From Ctenosaura bakeri (taxonomy: Eukaryota; Chordata; Lepidosauria; Squamata; Iguanidae): DNA of 64,000 bases. Where the stretch lies: the NCBI GenBank assembly GCA_948474755.1, contig CAOLHI010002134.1:124001-188000 (forward strand), read 5' to 3'. Made by a program: the position numbers and the translations under genes. Below, piece by piece: positions 62,241 through 64,000 of the stretch (position 1 is its first letter; the number at the start of each line of letters is the position of its first letter). The notes under the pieces were generated by a model. It saw nothing but the letters and a program-made list of their open reading frames with translations, ran no database searches and had not been told where the DNA came from.

Positions 62241-62549
62241 TATTATGCACAGAAACCAAGATGAAAAATGAAAAAAAATTAAGTATTATTTTATTGTTTC
62301 AGAAATAATAAGCTGCTTAGTTGAACTATACTGTGCCATGCTGATTTCCTTACTTATTGCCAAAATATTGATGCTAATTGTCTACTGCTGGTTTTAATAA
62401 CATAACTGCAACCTTCCAGATTCAACTATCCTCTGATCCTACCCTCAAGAACACAGACTGGAGTCCAACACTCTACTCTGTGGAAGCAGATCACAGCCCA
62501 TGCTAAAATAAATCTGTGTTAGATAAATCTGTTAAAAATTCCCTAAAAT

Positions 62550-62610
62550 ATGTGTGTGTGTGTGTATACACACAGACACATACATGTATACATACAGAGA
62601 GCGTGTGTGA
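62550..62610. repeat. (TG)n/(CA)n-type microsatellite
   Basis: tgtgtgtgtgtgtgtataca followed by acacagacacatacatg. Confidence 0.8.
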
Positions 62611-62639
62611 GGGAAGGAGGGAAAGAGACAGATGGAGAA

Positions 62640-62760
62640 GGAGAGGAAACTGCCTTGTACAGACTATTCAAGCCCATGGTCTATACCAGCTGACACTGAG
62701 TCTTCCAACTGAGGATCAAACCTAGGACCCCCTCCATCACAGCCTCTGTCATTGTGATAC
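62640..62760 (-). repeat. tRNA-related SINE fragment (tentative)
   Basis: The segment carries gaaactgccttgtacagact and caactgaggatcaaacctag. On the minus strand the latter resembles a tRNA B-box region. Short and diverged. Confidence 0.4.
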
Positions 62761-62821
62761 ATTTTCTTATGGAAAACAAGCTGGGTTGTATTCTTGTAAA
62801 ACAGTACTATGCTGTTTTACA

Positions 62822-63074
<253 letters not shown>

Positions 63075-63447
63075 CTATAAAAAAGAAGACACAAGAACTG
63101 ATGAAAATGATATCATTTGTAATGGTAGATTGGAGCTTGAACCTCTCATCATTGGAAAATTGCTCCCTGTTGCCTTCCTTCTTTTACATTTGACTTCTTT
63201 GAAGCTCACTGTGGTGTAGGCAGGAAGATGTGGTGGTGGGTTTTTCCATCTAAGCAGTAAGCAACCCGAGGTCTGCTTAGTTCAGGTATGCTGCCTGCCC
63301 CAAGTACCTTACAGTCAAGTGCGAGGATAAAGCTTGAAGCTTGAATCTTCAGCTTGAAAAGGTGACAATTCACAACTGAAAGTAGTGCTGCAGCCTATCT
63401 ATCTATCACTGATTTACTGGCAAGGAGGAAGAAACTACCTATAGCTA

Positions 63448-63575
63448 GGATGGAGAACCTGTGGTCCTCTAGATGTTAATCAGCTATCACCTGTCATTCT
63501 TGAGAATTAGCCAGATTGCTACAGGCTGAATGGGATCTAGAATCCAACATGCGGAGGATCACAAGTTCAACAGTC
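63448..63575. repeat. Palindromic MITE, same family as 12345
   Basis: The left arm gaacctgtggtcctctagat and right arm (aggatcacaagttc) are inverted relatives around a degenerate core. Confidence 0.5.
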
Positions 63576-64000
63576 TTGATCTCTAGAGTATGATGACCTG
63601 ACTGAACAGATGTTACTGTGTTTCTACTAGCCAACATACTCATTCATTTACAGAGATACTGTAAAATCCACTTTGCATACTGCAAATGTTTGGCTCCTCA
63701 CTGATTATATTCAACCCACAACCATTTTACAAGTGGCCATCATAGTCGTGTTTTGTAACCCCAGCAAAGAAGACACCAAAAATGACAAGACATCACTCTT
63801 GCACAGTTTGTACCCTCAGAAAATTTTCTCTAATGTTTTCTCAAAATCTTGTAATTTCACATTGTTAATTTTTTAATCAAAATTTCTGCCTTGGTTAACT
63901 CCCTAGTATAGACATTATGTGCCTGGACCATTCCTATTTGTGGATTAAATTCCCTATCTTATTTTTTTTCCAATAGTCACATACACCCAGTGATACTGCT
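63576..64000 (-). other. AUTS2 intron to window end, no feature recognised
   Basis: No upstream AUTS2 exon is found here. A 67-codon plus-strand open frame has no family match. Confidence 0.35.

Overview
The window looks like a stretch of a squamate reptile (lizard or snake) chromosome. The evidence is a vertebrate multi-exon gene embedded in a repeat mix typical of squamates: CR1, L2, L1 and RTE/BovB LINEs, a tRNA-derived SINE of the Sauria-SINE kind, DIRS tyrosine-recombinase retrotransposons, a sushi-like Ty3/Gypsy element and palindromic MITEs. I cannot name the species. There is no prokaryotic gene, CRISPR array, tRNA or rRNA gene.

The only host gene I can support is AUTS2 on the minus strand. 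Six consecutive coding exons were found by matching recalled AUTS2 protein motifs and then checking splice sites and intron phases: 63003-63074, 52397-52538, 50246-50322, 36340-36423, 12950-13172 and the terminal exon 11039-12253. All five introns have AG acceptors and GT donors, and every junction phase agrees. Two exons carry what looks like a missing base in a short homopolymer. Exon 50246-50322 is 77 nt where the flanking phases need 78. The terminal exon has five C where the conserved C-terminal frame needs six. A 3' UTR probably runs to an AATAAA at 8358-8363.

Region by region: 1-8340 is gene-poor flank with a near-complete but dead CR1 (3486-6350). 8340-13172 holds the AUTS2 3' UTR and last two exons. 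The 23 kb intron 13173-36339 is largely a nest of DIRS elements. An old DIRS (16796-20650) is split by an L2 with a 12-bp target duplication. A second DIRS (21611-26812) sits inside an L1-like ORF. A third (27970-29388) abuts, head to tail, the best-preserved copy (29389-35372). A SINE follows. The next intron (36424 side to 50245) contains a fourth DIRS (39385-49750) that was itself split by a young Gypsy element (43898-49111) with near-identical LTRs and a 5-bp target duplication. 52539-64000 holds degenerate BovB, L1 and MITEs, and a CR1 tail that ends only 10 nt from the donor site of an AUTS2 exon.

No novel protein system is evident. The most informative structures are the DIRS internal complementary regions, a 16-bp palindrome in the DIRS terminal repeats, precise DIRS insertion without target duplication, an RS-rich DIRS gag, a probable self-priming site in the Gypsy element, and the single-base frame breaks in AUTS2.
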